DNA from: CAUTVF01 sp963541805
GTDB taxonomy: Bacteria; Pseudomonadota; Alphaproteobacteria; Rs-D84; CASDRH01
Length of the DNA: 13,327 bases
Assembly: GCA_963541805.1 (NCBI GenBank)
Contig: CAUTVF010000023.1
Span: forward strand, 1 to 13,327
Direction of reading: 5' to 3'
Each line of letters opens with the position of its first letter. The stretch's first letter is position 1. Both the position numbers and the translations under genes were made by a program. The notes beneath the pieces were generated by a model. The model did not search any database. It saw nothing but the letters and a program-made list of their open reading frames with translations, and was not told the origin of the DNA. Shown piece by piece: positions 7,329-13,327 of the stretch.

Positions 7329-7870
7329 AATCAAAGATATTGTTTAACCATAAAGTTTCTACTGAAGATCGGCCAAAATGTGATGCAAAAAATTGCAACA
7401 GGCCCGGAATTTTTAAAGCTCCGAAAGATAGACAGTTAAAAGAATATTTCAATTTTTGTGAAAAGCATGTCGCAGAATATAACAAAAATTGGAACTTTTA
7501 TGATGGTATGAGTCTAGAGGAAATAGAGCGAGAAAACACAAAAGATATTTACAAACGAAATCCTACATGGAATTTTGGGATAAATTTTAAACATGCTAAT
7601 GATTTATATGATATTTTTGATGGAATGTTTCAAAGCTATCGATGTGTTAAACGGCCTGTTGATAAAAAAATAAATGATGCGTTGAAAATAATGGGCTTAT
7701 CATATCCGATTTGTATTGATGAGCTAAAAATACAATATAAAAAATTGGTCAAAAAATATCATCCTGATTTATCGAAAAATGAAAAAGATAAAAAAATTAA
7801 AGAAGAAAAATTTAAACAAATAATTGATGCGTATCAAAAAATAGATAAATTTTTAAAGAATAATAAATAA
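7325..7870 (+). CDS. J-domain (DnaJ-like) protein with N-terminal Cys/His region
   Basis: The 181-residue product has its J domain at the C-terminus (about 120-178) with the HPD motif at 146-148 (KKYHPDLS), the site that stimulates DnaK ATPase. The N-terminal half contains C19-X4-C24 and C45-X2-H48 around GIFKAPKDRQLKEYFNFC, followed by EYNKNWNFYDGMSLEEIE. That arrangement is known in alphaproteobacterial J-domain proteins; zinc binding by the four residues is my inference. It lacks the Gly/Phe and zinc-finger regions of true DnaJ. It overlaps the recombinase stop by four bases (ATGA), so it is translated in the same operon. Confidence 0.85.
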   Translation: MKSKILFNHKVSTEDRPKCDAKNCNRPGIFKAPKDRQLKEYFNFCEKHVAEYNKNWNFYDGMSLEEIERENTKDIYKRNPTWNFGINFKHANDLYDIFDGMFQSYRCVKRPVDKKINDALKIMGLSYPICIDELKIQYKKLVKKYHPDLSKNEKDKKIKEEKFKQIIDAYQKIDKFLKNNK

Positions 7871-7898
7871 TTTACTATTTCCCCTTTTTGGGTATAAT
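7871..7898 (+). promoter_or_regulatory. promoter of the secreted acidic protein gene, predicted leaderless
   Basis: TTTACT (7871-7876), 16 bases, TATAAT (7893-7898), six bases, then ATG at 7905. There is no Shine-Dalgarno. The -35 directly abuts the stop codon of the J-domain gene. The spacing is identical to the element at 5794-5821. Confidence 0.6.
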
Positions 7899-7904
7899 AT
7901 CCAT

Positions 7905-8333
7905 ATGTGTTTTTATCGATCAAAATTTAACTGTTTTTATCCATTTTTGCTGGTTTTTATTTTATTTTTTAATTTTGGCCGGCCTGCATTTTCCCAAGAA
8001 GAAGAGGAAGAAGATTTTATTGAAGAAACAGATGTTGATGAGGTAAAGCAAGAAACACTTACAACAGGAACATTTGAAGATATAAAAAATTTTGATATAT
8101 CTGGTTTCCGTATTGGAATGCCTCCAAAAGTTGTAATCAAAATAGCAAAAGAAATGAGATATGTTGTTGATAAAATCATTAATGATACTCCAGAATATGT
8201 CAAATACGATTTTGATATAATTTGCAGAAAACAAAAGATATTTCAGTTAGATGCCTTAGAGGCGTGCGTAAATGGTTATGCAAAAAAGAAAAAATTAAAT
8301 TATTTTAAGGAAATTAAGCTTATAAAACCATAA
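7905..8333 (+). CDS. secreted acidic protein, N-terminal part (frame interrupted by TAA)
   Basis: The 142-residue product has a signal peptide (hydrophobic core about 12-24, cleavage AFS-Q after residue 31), then the acidic run QEEEEEDFIEETD. A folded-looking segment follows (DISGFRIGMPPKVVIKIAKE) with two cysteines near DFDIICRKQK and EACVNGY. It stops at TAA 8331-8333, but the same frame continues open for another 115 codons (SGEKIKLLFTSPLTENIVYR onward), so this looks like the first half of a protein of about 258 residues. The periplasmic location is inferred from the signal peptide. I do not recognise the family. The ATG sits exactly where a leaderless transcript would begin. Confidence 0.75.
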   Translation: MCFYRSKFNCFYPFLLVFILFFNFGRPAFSQEEEEEDFIEETDVDEVKQETLTTGTFEDIKNFDISGFRIGMPPKVVIKIAKEMRYVVDKIINDTPEYVKYDFDIICRKQKIFQLDALEACVNGYAKKKKLNYFKEIKLIKP

Positions 8334-8681
8334 TCAGGAGAGAAGATTAAGTTACTTTTTACTTCTCCTTTGACAGAAAATATTGTTTATAGGATTGAAT
8401 ATAAAATTGATTTGATGACTCTTAAAGGAGATCAAAAAAAATTTTTATATGAACGCGAAGAAAACAGGCGCGCCTTTTGGTATAGTATTTTAGAAAAATA
8501 TGGGAAGCCAAATGTTGCTCCCAATAAATGGGTTTATGATGCAACTAAGCCTACATCTACCACAATGACGGCGAATTTCGAGGGTATATTAATGGAAAAC
8601 CAAGGGATATACGAAATTGATAAAATAGAGGGCGTTAAAAGGGCGCGTATGTTATTTAAACCTATTGAATTTAGTTTTTGA
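8334..8681 (+). pseudogene. C-terminal part of the interrupted secreted protein
   Basis: This is the in-frame continuation of the preceding gene after its TAA, 115 codons to TGA 8679-8681. It contains TSPLTENIVYRIEYKIDL, then RAFWYSILEKYGKPNVAPNK and WVYDATKPTSTTMTANFEG, with no further stop or frameshift. The simplest reading is one nonsense change (CAA, AAA or GAA to TAA) in a formerly single gene. If translated alone, the first usual start is TTG 8370, which has no ribosome binding site. AGGAG at 8336-8340 precedes only an ATT (8346). Readthrough or a sequencing error are alternatives. Confidence 0.6.
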
Positions 8682-8701
8682 TAATATTTAAGTTTTATTT
8701 T

Positions 8702-9064
8702 TTATTCTTTTAAATCTTTTATAGATATTTTTTTGATAACTTCTTTCCCAAAAAACAGATTTGTAGCTTTGATAATTTTATCTGAATTATACCGTATAAA
8801 TGGAATTATTGACGTATTTTTTACAACCACATTTAAACATCCATCTTTTGTAATACGTATCGGAAATGACAGTTTAGAAATATCAGATTCAACGATACTA
8901 CTCCAGACATCTTTTAATTCGAATCCATCGATCGATTTTGTTTTATCATGTTTTGGAATTATTGATTTAAAGCGTGATGCCAGATAGATTAACCCCTTTG
9001 ATATCCTCTCTTTATCTTTGGCAATTGGTTTTTCAATAAAGAATTCTGAAAAAGTACTAACCAT
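8702..9064 (-). CDS. DUF721 / DciA-like protein
   Basis: The 120-residue product carries the DUF721 pattern: ELKDVWSSIVESDISKLSFP (50-69), then an Arg-Ile-Thr strand and GCLNVVVKNTSIIPFIRYN, ending in a helix and a short basic strand. DciA proteins of this family help load the replicative helicase in bacteria that lack DnaC; the shorter alphaproteobacterial versions are assigned here by family only. It begins inside the end of rpoH (8-base overlap, ATGGTTAG), so translation is probably coupled. It ends about 20 bases from the convergent gene at 8681. Confidence 0.7.
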   Translation of the reverse strand: MVSTFSEFFIEKPIAKDKERISKGLIYLASRFKSIIPKHDKTKSIDGFELKDVWSSIVESDISKLSFPIRITKDGCLNVVVKNTSIIPFIRYNSDKIIKATNLFFGKEVIKKISIKDLKE

Positions 9065-10061
9065 GGTTTAAATAATTTTTGTGTTGCTTTTCAATATATT
9101 GTTTTATTTTTTTAAGTGCATTTTCTTCAATTTGTCTAACCCGTTCTTTTGATATCCCATATTTTGCACCCAATTCGTCCAATAACATTGGCTTATCTGT
9201 TAGTTTTCTTGCTTGTATTATTTCTTTTTCTCGATCTTTAAGTGTTGCAATTGCTTCCATGATAACTTTTTTACTGAAACTTTCATAATCATTTTTAATT
9301 AATAATTCTTCTGAATTCAATTCTTCACTTGCCAAATTGTCAATGTGTTCTGTCCCTGTATCGTCGCCATATGTTGTATTTAACGATAAATCATATCCCC
9401 CAGACATTCTTTGATTCATATCGGTTACTTCCGATGATGTCACCCCTAAATCATTGGCAATTAATTTGGTTTCATCATTTGTCAAATCTCTATCAGTTAA
9501 GATGTTTAATTTTTCTTTTAATTTTCTAAGATTAAAAAATAACTTTTTTTGTGCTGCTGTTGTTCCTATTTTTACAATTGACCAAGAATTTAATACAAAT
9601 TCATTTATTTGTGCTTTTATCCACCAAAGAGCATATGTTGAAAATCGAAAACCCTTATTGGGATCAAATTTTTTAACTGCTTTCATCAATCCGATTGATC
9701 CCTCTGAAATCATATCAGAAATCGGCAGTCCATAACCACGATATTGATACGCCAGTTTTACAACCATTCTTAAATGGCAGGTTACCAAAGTATGCGCTGC
9801 CGATAAGTCAGCATTATTATAGTAACGCAGTGCCAAATCTTTTTCTTCTTCTTCTGTTAAAATTGGGTATTTGTTAACTTGTTTTAAAAAATACAGCAAA
9901 TCATTTTTATTCTGTACTGCAGGGACATATGATGCACTGTAATCAGATTGTTCTTCATTAAATTCGGTATTATTTTCATCTGAGATATCTAATTCATCCG
10001 GATTTTCGGATATAATAACATCATCTTTTATTAAATTTTTATCTATTTCTTTATCTGACAT
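9057..10061 (-). CDS. rpoH: RNA polymerase sigma-32 (heat-shock) factor
   Basis: The 334-residue product is a sigma-70-family factor with region 2 (SEGSIGLMKAVKKFDPNKGF then RFSTYALWWIKAQINEFVL, about 119-157), the diagnostic RpoH box QKKLFFNLRK (171-180) and region 4.2 with the helix-turn-helix GISKERVRQIEENALKKIK (about 302-320). The DLSLNT segment is also typical of RpoH. It directs RNA polymerase to chaperone and protease promoters. An acidic N-terminal extension of roughly 45 residues precedes the conserved part, making it longer than the usual 285-300. I start at ATG 10061; the earlier TTG at 10097 falls in the probable -35 element. No Shine-Dalgarno is seen. Confidence 0.95.
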   Translation of the reverse strand: MSDKEIDKNLIKDDVIISENPDELDISDENNTEFNEEQSDYSASYVPAVQNKNDLLYFLKQVNKYPILTEEEEKDLALRYYNNADLSAAHTLVTCHLRMVVKLAYQYRGYGLPISDMISEGSIGLMKAVKKFDPNKGFRFSTYALWWIKAQINEFVLNSWSIVKIGTTAAQKKLFFNLRKLKEKLNILTDRDLTNDETKLIANDLGVTSSEVTDMNQRMSGGYDLSLNTTYGDDTGTEHIDNLASEELNSEELLIKNDYESFSKKVIMEAIATLKDREKEIIQARKLTDKPMLLDELGAKYGISKERVRQIEENALKKIKQYIEKQHKNYLNHG

Positions 10062-10068
10062 AATATTT

Positions 10069-10097
10069 ATATTATTATCAATAAACCTGTTTATCAA
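10069..10097 (-). promoter_or_regulatory. rpoH promoter, predicted leaderless, with internal inverted repeat
   Basis: On the minus strand TTGATA (10092-10097), 17 bases, TAATAT (10069-10074), seven bases, then ATG 10061. Transcription would start at or one base before the start codon. ATAAACCTGTTTAT (10081-10094, 6-base arms) overlaps the -35 and spacer and could be an operator. Confidence 0.55.
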
Positions 10098-10132
10098 GTT
10101 TTTGATTTTTAATAAAACAAAGTAATTTTATA

Positions 10133-10258
10133 TTATTCGTATGGATAGATCCGATTTACCTGGGAATCTTGTGGGGTTGCAATTTTTCCACGAATTCCAC
10201 ACGCAGATAAAATTGATATTGATCCAAAAACTATTATAGAAATCAGTATACGGTACAT
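10133..10258 (-). CDS. small LptM-like lipoprotein, 41 residues
   Basis: ATG 10256-10258 begins a lipoprotein signal MYRILISIIVFGSISILSAC with a textbook LSAC lipobox (Cys20), followed by GIRGKIATPQDSQVNRIYPYE. The Cys-Gly-x-(K/R)-Gly start and Pro-containing short tail resemble the LptM (YifL) lipoprotein family, which assists maturation of the outer-membrane LptD protein in E. coli. The similarity is short, so function is tentative. It lies between uppP (42 bases upstream) and rpoH (71 bases downstream) on the same strand, and has its own TATAAT upstream. Confidence 0.65.
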   Translation of the reverse strand: MYRILISIIVFGSISILSACGIRGKIATPQDSQVNRIYPYE

Positions 10259-10271
10259 AGTGGTCCACTAT
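10257..10271. promoter_or_regulatory. palindrome over the start of the LptM-like gene
   Basis: ATAGTGGTCCACTAT is a perfect 15-base palindrome with 7-base arms around one central base. It overlaps the start codon and the expected transcription start. A TATAAT on the minus strand (10274-10279) lies three bases upstream, so the palindrome would sit where a bound repressor blocks initiation. Confidence 0.45.
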
Positions 10272-10300
10272 AGATTATAATAATATTTTTTCAAATAAAA

Positions 10301-11089
10301 TTATACTTTATTAAATATGATTAAAATAATTATTCCGATTAAAATACGGTAGATGACAAAAGGTGTAAATGTTATCTTTTTTGACATATTCACAAAAATT
10401 TTTAAAACGAAATATGAAAATATTGTTGATAAAATTATTGCTATAACTGTGAATAATTTTAAATCTGTCCCGATCGGAGAAAGTGTATTTTTATACAATT
10501 TATAAATTAACACTATAGAAGATGCCCCGATTGTTGGTATTAATAATAGTAAAGAATATTTTATTGAACTGCTTCTTTTTAAACCAATCATGCGTCCGGC
10601 GGTTATCGTAATTCCAGATCTGCTAACCCCTGGAATTAATGCCAATACTTGACACATTCCAATAAATAAAGCATCCATAAAATTAATATTTTCAATGGAT
10701 TTTTCTTGTTTTTTAAATTTATCGGATACATATAAAATAATACCAAAAAATATAAGCATCGTTCCCATTAACATATTTGATTTTGGTAATTTTATATTTA
10801 AAACGGTAATCATTATTCCAATCAACACGATGGGGATAAAAGATATAACAATATTTTTTAAAAGAGTAATATTTTTAAAAGTAATCATTTTAAAAATTTC
10901 TTTTCGATAGAAAATCATAACAGCGGCCAAGGACCCAATATGAAGAGCGATTGTTATAATGTCATTGTTTTTTGTTAATAAATCGACATTAATTACTTTG
11001 GATATTAATAAAATATGTGCAGATGAGCTGACTGGTAAAAATTCAGTTAATGCTTGTATAAATGCTAAAAATATAATAAAAATTATCAT
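10301..11089 (-). CDS. uppP: undecaprenyl-diphosphate phosphatase UppP (BacA)
   Basis: This integral membrane enzyme hydrolyses undecaprenyl pyrophosphate to undecaprenyl phosphate, recycling the lipid carrier for peptidoglycan and other surface polymers. Both family motifs are clear: ALTEFLPVSSSAHI (13-26) and IPGVSRSG (about 154-161), which with the Glu and Arg residues form the active site. At 262 residues with several hydrophobic helices it has the normal length. A ribosome binding site AGGTCAGGA precedes ATG 11089. It has its own promoter on the minus strand and is divergent from carD. Confidence 0.95.
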   Translation of the reverse strand: MIIFIIFLAFIQALTEFLPVSSSAHILLISKVINVDLLTKNNDIITIALHIGSLAAVMIFYRKEIFKMITFKNITLLKNIVISFIPIVLIGIMITVLNIKLPKSNMLMGTMLIFFGIILYVSDKFKKQEKSIENINFMDALFIGMCQVLALIPGVSRSGITITAGRMIGLKRSSSIKYSLLLLIPTIGASSIVLIYKLYKNTLSPIGTDLKLFTVIAIILSTIFSYFVLKIFVNMSKKITFTPFVIYRILIGIIILIIFNKV

Positions 11090-11121
11090 TTCCTGACCTA
11101 ATTTATCAAAATAATAAACCT

Positions 11122-11150
11122 TTGCAAAAGGAATTATAATTTTGTATAAT
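11122..11150 (+). promoter_or_regulatory. promoter for carD
   Basis: TTGCAA (11122-11127), 17 bases and a perfect TATAAT (11145-11150). The start would be near 11157, giving a leader of about 145 bases before the carD ATG at 11302. It overlaps the divergent uppP promoter. Confidence 0.55.
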
Positions 11151-11161
11151 AACGCCGTTAA
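11133..11161 (-). promoter_or_regulatory. promoter for uppP
   Basis: On the minus strand TTAACG (11156-11161), 17 bases, TATAAT (11133-11138), with a leader of about 36 bases and a good ribosome binding site. The expected start falls inside the inverted repeat CCTTTGCAAAAGG (11119-11131). Confidence 0.5.
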
Positions 11162-11234
11162 AAACTTGTGATTTTTCTATTGTTCTCAAGTTTCGCTTTA
11201 TGTAAGTATATAAAATCTATTGATTATTTTCAAT

Positions 11235-11259
11235 GTTAAGTTAGGCAATAGTTAAGTTA
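11235..11259 (+). repeat. 9-base direct repeat in the carD leader
   Basis: GTTAAGTTA occurs at 11235-11243 and again at 11251-11259, a period of 16 bases. No function can be assigned. It sits 43 bases before the chosen carD start. Confidence 0.3.
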
Positions 11260-11301
11260 TTGTGTGATTTTTTGACAATAGAAACGATGGGAAATTTAAA
11301 T

Positions 11302-11880
11302 ATGATTAAAAAAGATTTTGCAATTGGTGATTTTGTTATTTATCCGACCCATGGGATGGGTGTTGTTAAAGAAATGACAAAACAGAAATATGGTGATCAA
11401 GTTATTGAATTTGTTGTAATAACATTTGATAAAACGCGGATGACGCTTAGAATTCCGGTCAATAAAATTGAAATCTCAGGACTTCGAAAAATATCGACAG
11501 AAAAAGAAATGAAATCTGCAATTAATTTAATTAAAACTCCACCAAAGATTAAACGTATGATGTGGTCGCGTCGTGCCGCGGAATATGAAAAAAAGATTAA
11601 TTCTGGCAGTCCTCTTGAAATTGCGGAGGTGGTGCGTGATTTACATTGCAGATCAAAAATCAGATCGGAGCAATCTTTTTCAGAACGCCAAATATACGAA
11701 TCTGCGCTAGAGCGTTTAGCCGAAGAATACGCAGCAGTTTTTGAAATGCCAAGTGAAGCCGCAATTGAAAAAATGGAAAAAATTATGGATAAAAAACATA
11801 ATTGTCCAATAGATTTAGACGGCGACTCTTTGGAGTTAAACGCAGAAGATTTGGCAAATATTGAAAAATTGATTAAATAA
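11302..11880 (+). CDS. carD: CarD-family transcriptional regulator
   Basis: The 192-residue product has an N-terminal RNA-polymerase-interacting domain (FAIGDFVIYPTHGMGVVKEM, about 5-24, through a beta-rich segment to about 65) and a C-terminal helical domain. The latter carries PPKIKRMMWSRRAAEYEKKI and DLHCRSKIRSEQSFSERQIY. CarD proteins bind the RNA polymerase beta subunit and stabilise open complexes, notably at rRNA promoters. I chose ATG 11302 because the family motif begins a few residues later. ATG 11287 and GTG 11260 are in frame upstream, so up to 14 more residues are possible. It converges on comEC with three bases between stop codons. Confidence 0.9.
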   Translation: MIKKDFAIGDFVIYPTHGMGVVKEMTKQKYGDQVIEFVVITFDKTRMTLRIPVNKIEISGLRKISTEKEMKSAINLIKTPPKIKRMMWSRRAAEYEKKINSGSPLEIAEVVRDLHCRSKIRSEQSFSERQIYESALERLAEEYAAVFEMPSEAAIEKMEKIMDKKHNCPIDLDGDSLELNAEDLANIEKLIK

Positions 11881-11889
11881 TATTTAATC
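11871..11889. terminator. palindrome spanning both convergent stop codons
   Basis: GATTAAAT-AAT-ATTTAATC is an 8-bp perfect stem with a 3-base loop. It contains the TAA of carD (11878-11880) and the TAA of comEC (11884-11886). Its position suggests a two-way terminator, but the stem is almost entirely A/T and lacks a T tract, so strength is doubtful. Confidence 0.35.
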
Positions 11890-13327
11890 TGTGCTGTAAT
11901 TAATTGTAAAATCTTTTTTTGTAAACAAAATTTCTGCAACTGCTTTGGTTAGGCAGTATTCTGTTGTCATCCTTGTCTTAAAACGAAATATTTCAAAACA
12001 TGGAATTTTTTCTTTGTGTAATTGCTTTTGTGTGAAAGTTATTACCGAATCCCCAAAGTTATATTGATCAATTATATTATAATCTATTTCATATATCGAT
12101 TTTGTGGGTATTCCAAATCGTTTTGATATTTTATTATGCTTATAGTAACTTTTCCAATGGCTTTGTCTTTTTTGTGTAAAAATATTAAATGTTGATATGT
12201 GCTTTGTTTTAGATTCTTTAATTATTACGTCTCCCTTTTTATTAATAATAACTATATCAGAATTTTGGAGATTTTTTTGTAATATAATTGATAAAACAGC
12301 AATGAACATTATGACCAATCCAACAAATTTATCTTTTTTAATAATAGCAAAAATAACAACACCTAAAATAAATAATCCCATTGCCGAATTTGAAATATTT
12401 GTAACAGTAATGCTTTTAAAGTTATTTGCCATGAATTCTGCACAATTATTTATTGTACTGACACTAATATTTAATAAATTTATAAGAATAAAATTAAATA
12501 TATCTGTGATCTGACTAATTGTTAAAAACAATAATATCAATGGCATAATTGCAAATGTAAAAATTGGTATTGTAATAATATTTGTTAAAAGTGATATGAT
12601 TGAATATTCCCCGAAATAGTACAATACAGGAATACTGGTTGCCACATTTGCAGTTACACTTGATAAAAATATAACAAATATAAAATGGTGTAGATATGAT
12701 TTATTTTGTAGTTTTATTAAAAAGTTTTTAACGGTTAGATTTGAAAAAACTGTAATTAATGCCATAACGGATATAAACGATAAAACAAATCCGCTATCTA
12801 CAACTGACTCTGGAGAGATCAATAAAATAATAAAACCTGCAAATAATAATAAACGAATCGATATCGGGGATTTTCCAAGCATCAATGCAATTATGTATGA
12901 AACTGTCATTATATATGCGCGCTGCGTTGATATTTTTGCGCCTGAAAGAAACAAATAAATTGTTAAAATAAAAATTACAATTGGATATGTTAATTTTTTT
13001 GTATCATAACGGTTTGATATTGGATAAATTAATGTAAATATAAATCTGATAACCGTAAAAATTAATCCTGCAATAATTGCCATATGAAACCCAGAAATTG
13101 CAAGTAAATGTGATATACCGGAATATCTGTAATTGTTTTGTATTTTTTTACTTATCAAATTGCGATCTCCTGTTGAAAGGGCAACTATTATCCCGATTAT
13201 ATTTTTAGGGGCCACATTTTGAATATGTTTGACAATTCTATATCTTGCTGTTTCAATTTTTTGCTGTATTTCTTGTACAATTGATAATCTGTGCCGATCT
13301 TTTGATTTATTAATTATTTTTTTAATT
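11884..13327 (-). CDS. comEC: ComEC/Rec2-family DNA uptake channel protein, 5' end outside window
   Basis: The frame stays open to the right edge, so the gene is partial. The GTG at 13215 is internal: upstream sense codons read IVQEIQQKIETARYRIVKHI before the conserved ALSTGDR. The competence domain is clear: SGISHLLAISGFHMAIIAGL and later SGAKISTQRAYIM, then many hydrophobic helices. ComEC forms the inner-membrane pore that takes single-stranded DNA into the cell. The C-terminal 120 or so residues are soluble and polar, ending without the metallo-beta-lactamase domain found in many Gram-positive and gammaproteobacterial ComEC proteins. The missing N-terminal region would hold the periplasmic domain. 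Whether competence is active cannot be judged. Confidence 0.9.
   Translation of the reverse strand, partial: IKKIINKSKDRHRLSIVQEIQQKIETARYRIVKHIQNVAPKNIIGIIVALSTGDRNLISKKIQNNYRYSGISHLLAISGFHMAIIAGLIFTVIRFIFTLIYPISNRYDTKKLTYPIVIFILTIYLFLSGAKISTQRAYIMTVSYIIALMLGKSPISIRLLLFAGFIILLISPESVVDSGFVLSFISVMALITVFSNLTVKNFLIKLQNKSYLHHFIFVIFLSSVTANVATSIPVLYYFGEYSIISLLTNIITIPIFTFAIMPLILLFLTISQITDIFNFILINLLNISVSTINNCAEFMANNFKSITVTNISNSAMGLFILGVVIFAIIKKDKFVGLVIMFIAVLSIILQKNLQNSDIVIINKKGDVIIKESKTKHISTFNIFTQKRQSHWKSYYKHNKISKRFGIPTKSIYEIDYNIIDQYNFGDSVITFTQKQLHKEKIPCFEIFRFKTRMTTEYCLTKAVAEILFTKKDFTINYSTD

Noticed and set aside
10062..10097. rpoH start at TTG 10097
   Set aside because: This TTG is the first part of the probable -35 hexamer TTGATA, and no ribosome binding site precedes it.
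11272..11300. TTGACA as a -35 element for carD
   Set aside because: The matching -10 position (TTTAAA) touches the start codon region with no room for a start before ATG 11302; the upstream TTGCAA/TATAAT pair is better.
11397..11939. Long minus-strand frame opposite carD
   Set aside because: It is a shadow of carD in the opposite strand; carD has clear family motifs while this frame does not.
13216..13327. comEC beginning at GTG 13215
   Set aside because: The frame stays open upstream to the window edge with sequence typical of ComEC before ALSTGDR, so the gene is simply cut by the edge.
1..13327. CRISPR array, insertion sequence or riboswitch
   Set aside because: I saw no regularly spaced repeats, no transposase or terminal inverted repeats, and no recognisable riboswitch core on either strand.

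Overview
The window looks like chromosomal DNA from a very AT-rich member of the Alphaproteobacteria with a reduced or decaying genome. The base composition is strongly A/T throughout. The gene set supports the placement: a sigma-32 factor with an RpoH box, a CarD-family regulator, a TatB/TatC pair, a DUF721 (DciA-like) protein, a J-domain protein with an N-terminal Cys/His region, and small LptM-like lipoproteins. The exact order cannot be read from the sequence; an uncultured host-associated lineage is my inference.

Layout. Positions 1-51 are the 3' part of a tRNA-Val(GAC). From about 114 to 835 on the minus strand lies a decayed gene with in-frame stops and two frameshifts. It follows a 40-residue lipoprotein gene (844-966). 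Upstream on the same strand come tatC, tatB and gyrA, apparently one operon read from about 5100 down to the decayed gene. Two short regions (5069-5320 and 11090-11301) hold divergent promoters.

From 5321 to 8681 the plus strand carries two tandem paralogous signal-peptide, two-helix proteins resembling VirB2/TrbC pilins, a 55-residue single-span membrane protein, a Xer-type tyrosine recombinase (xerD-like), a J-domain protein, and a secreted acidic protein whose frame is cut by one TAA. The second paralog, the small membrane protein, the recombinase and the J-domain gene overlap at their stop and start codons and are probably translationally coupled.

From 8702 to 11089 the minus strand carries a dciA-like gene overlapping rpoH, an LptM-like lipoprotein and uppP. 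carD follows on the plus strand and converges on comEC, whose 5' part runs off the right edge.

The most interesting signals are regulatory. Two genes (5828 and 7905) are preceded by the identical arrangement TTTACT-N16-TATAAT-N6-ATG, which would place transcription start on the A of the start codon. rpoH has a near-equivalent arrangement (TTGATA-N17-TAATAT-N7-ATG). None of the three has a Shine-Dalgarno sequence, so leaderless mRNAs are likely. I found no complete undescribed defence or mobile system. The tandem pilin-like pair in an operon with a recombinase is the best candidate for something not described.
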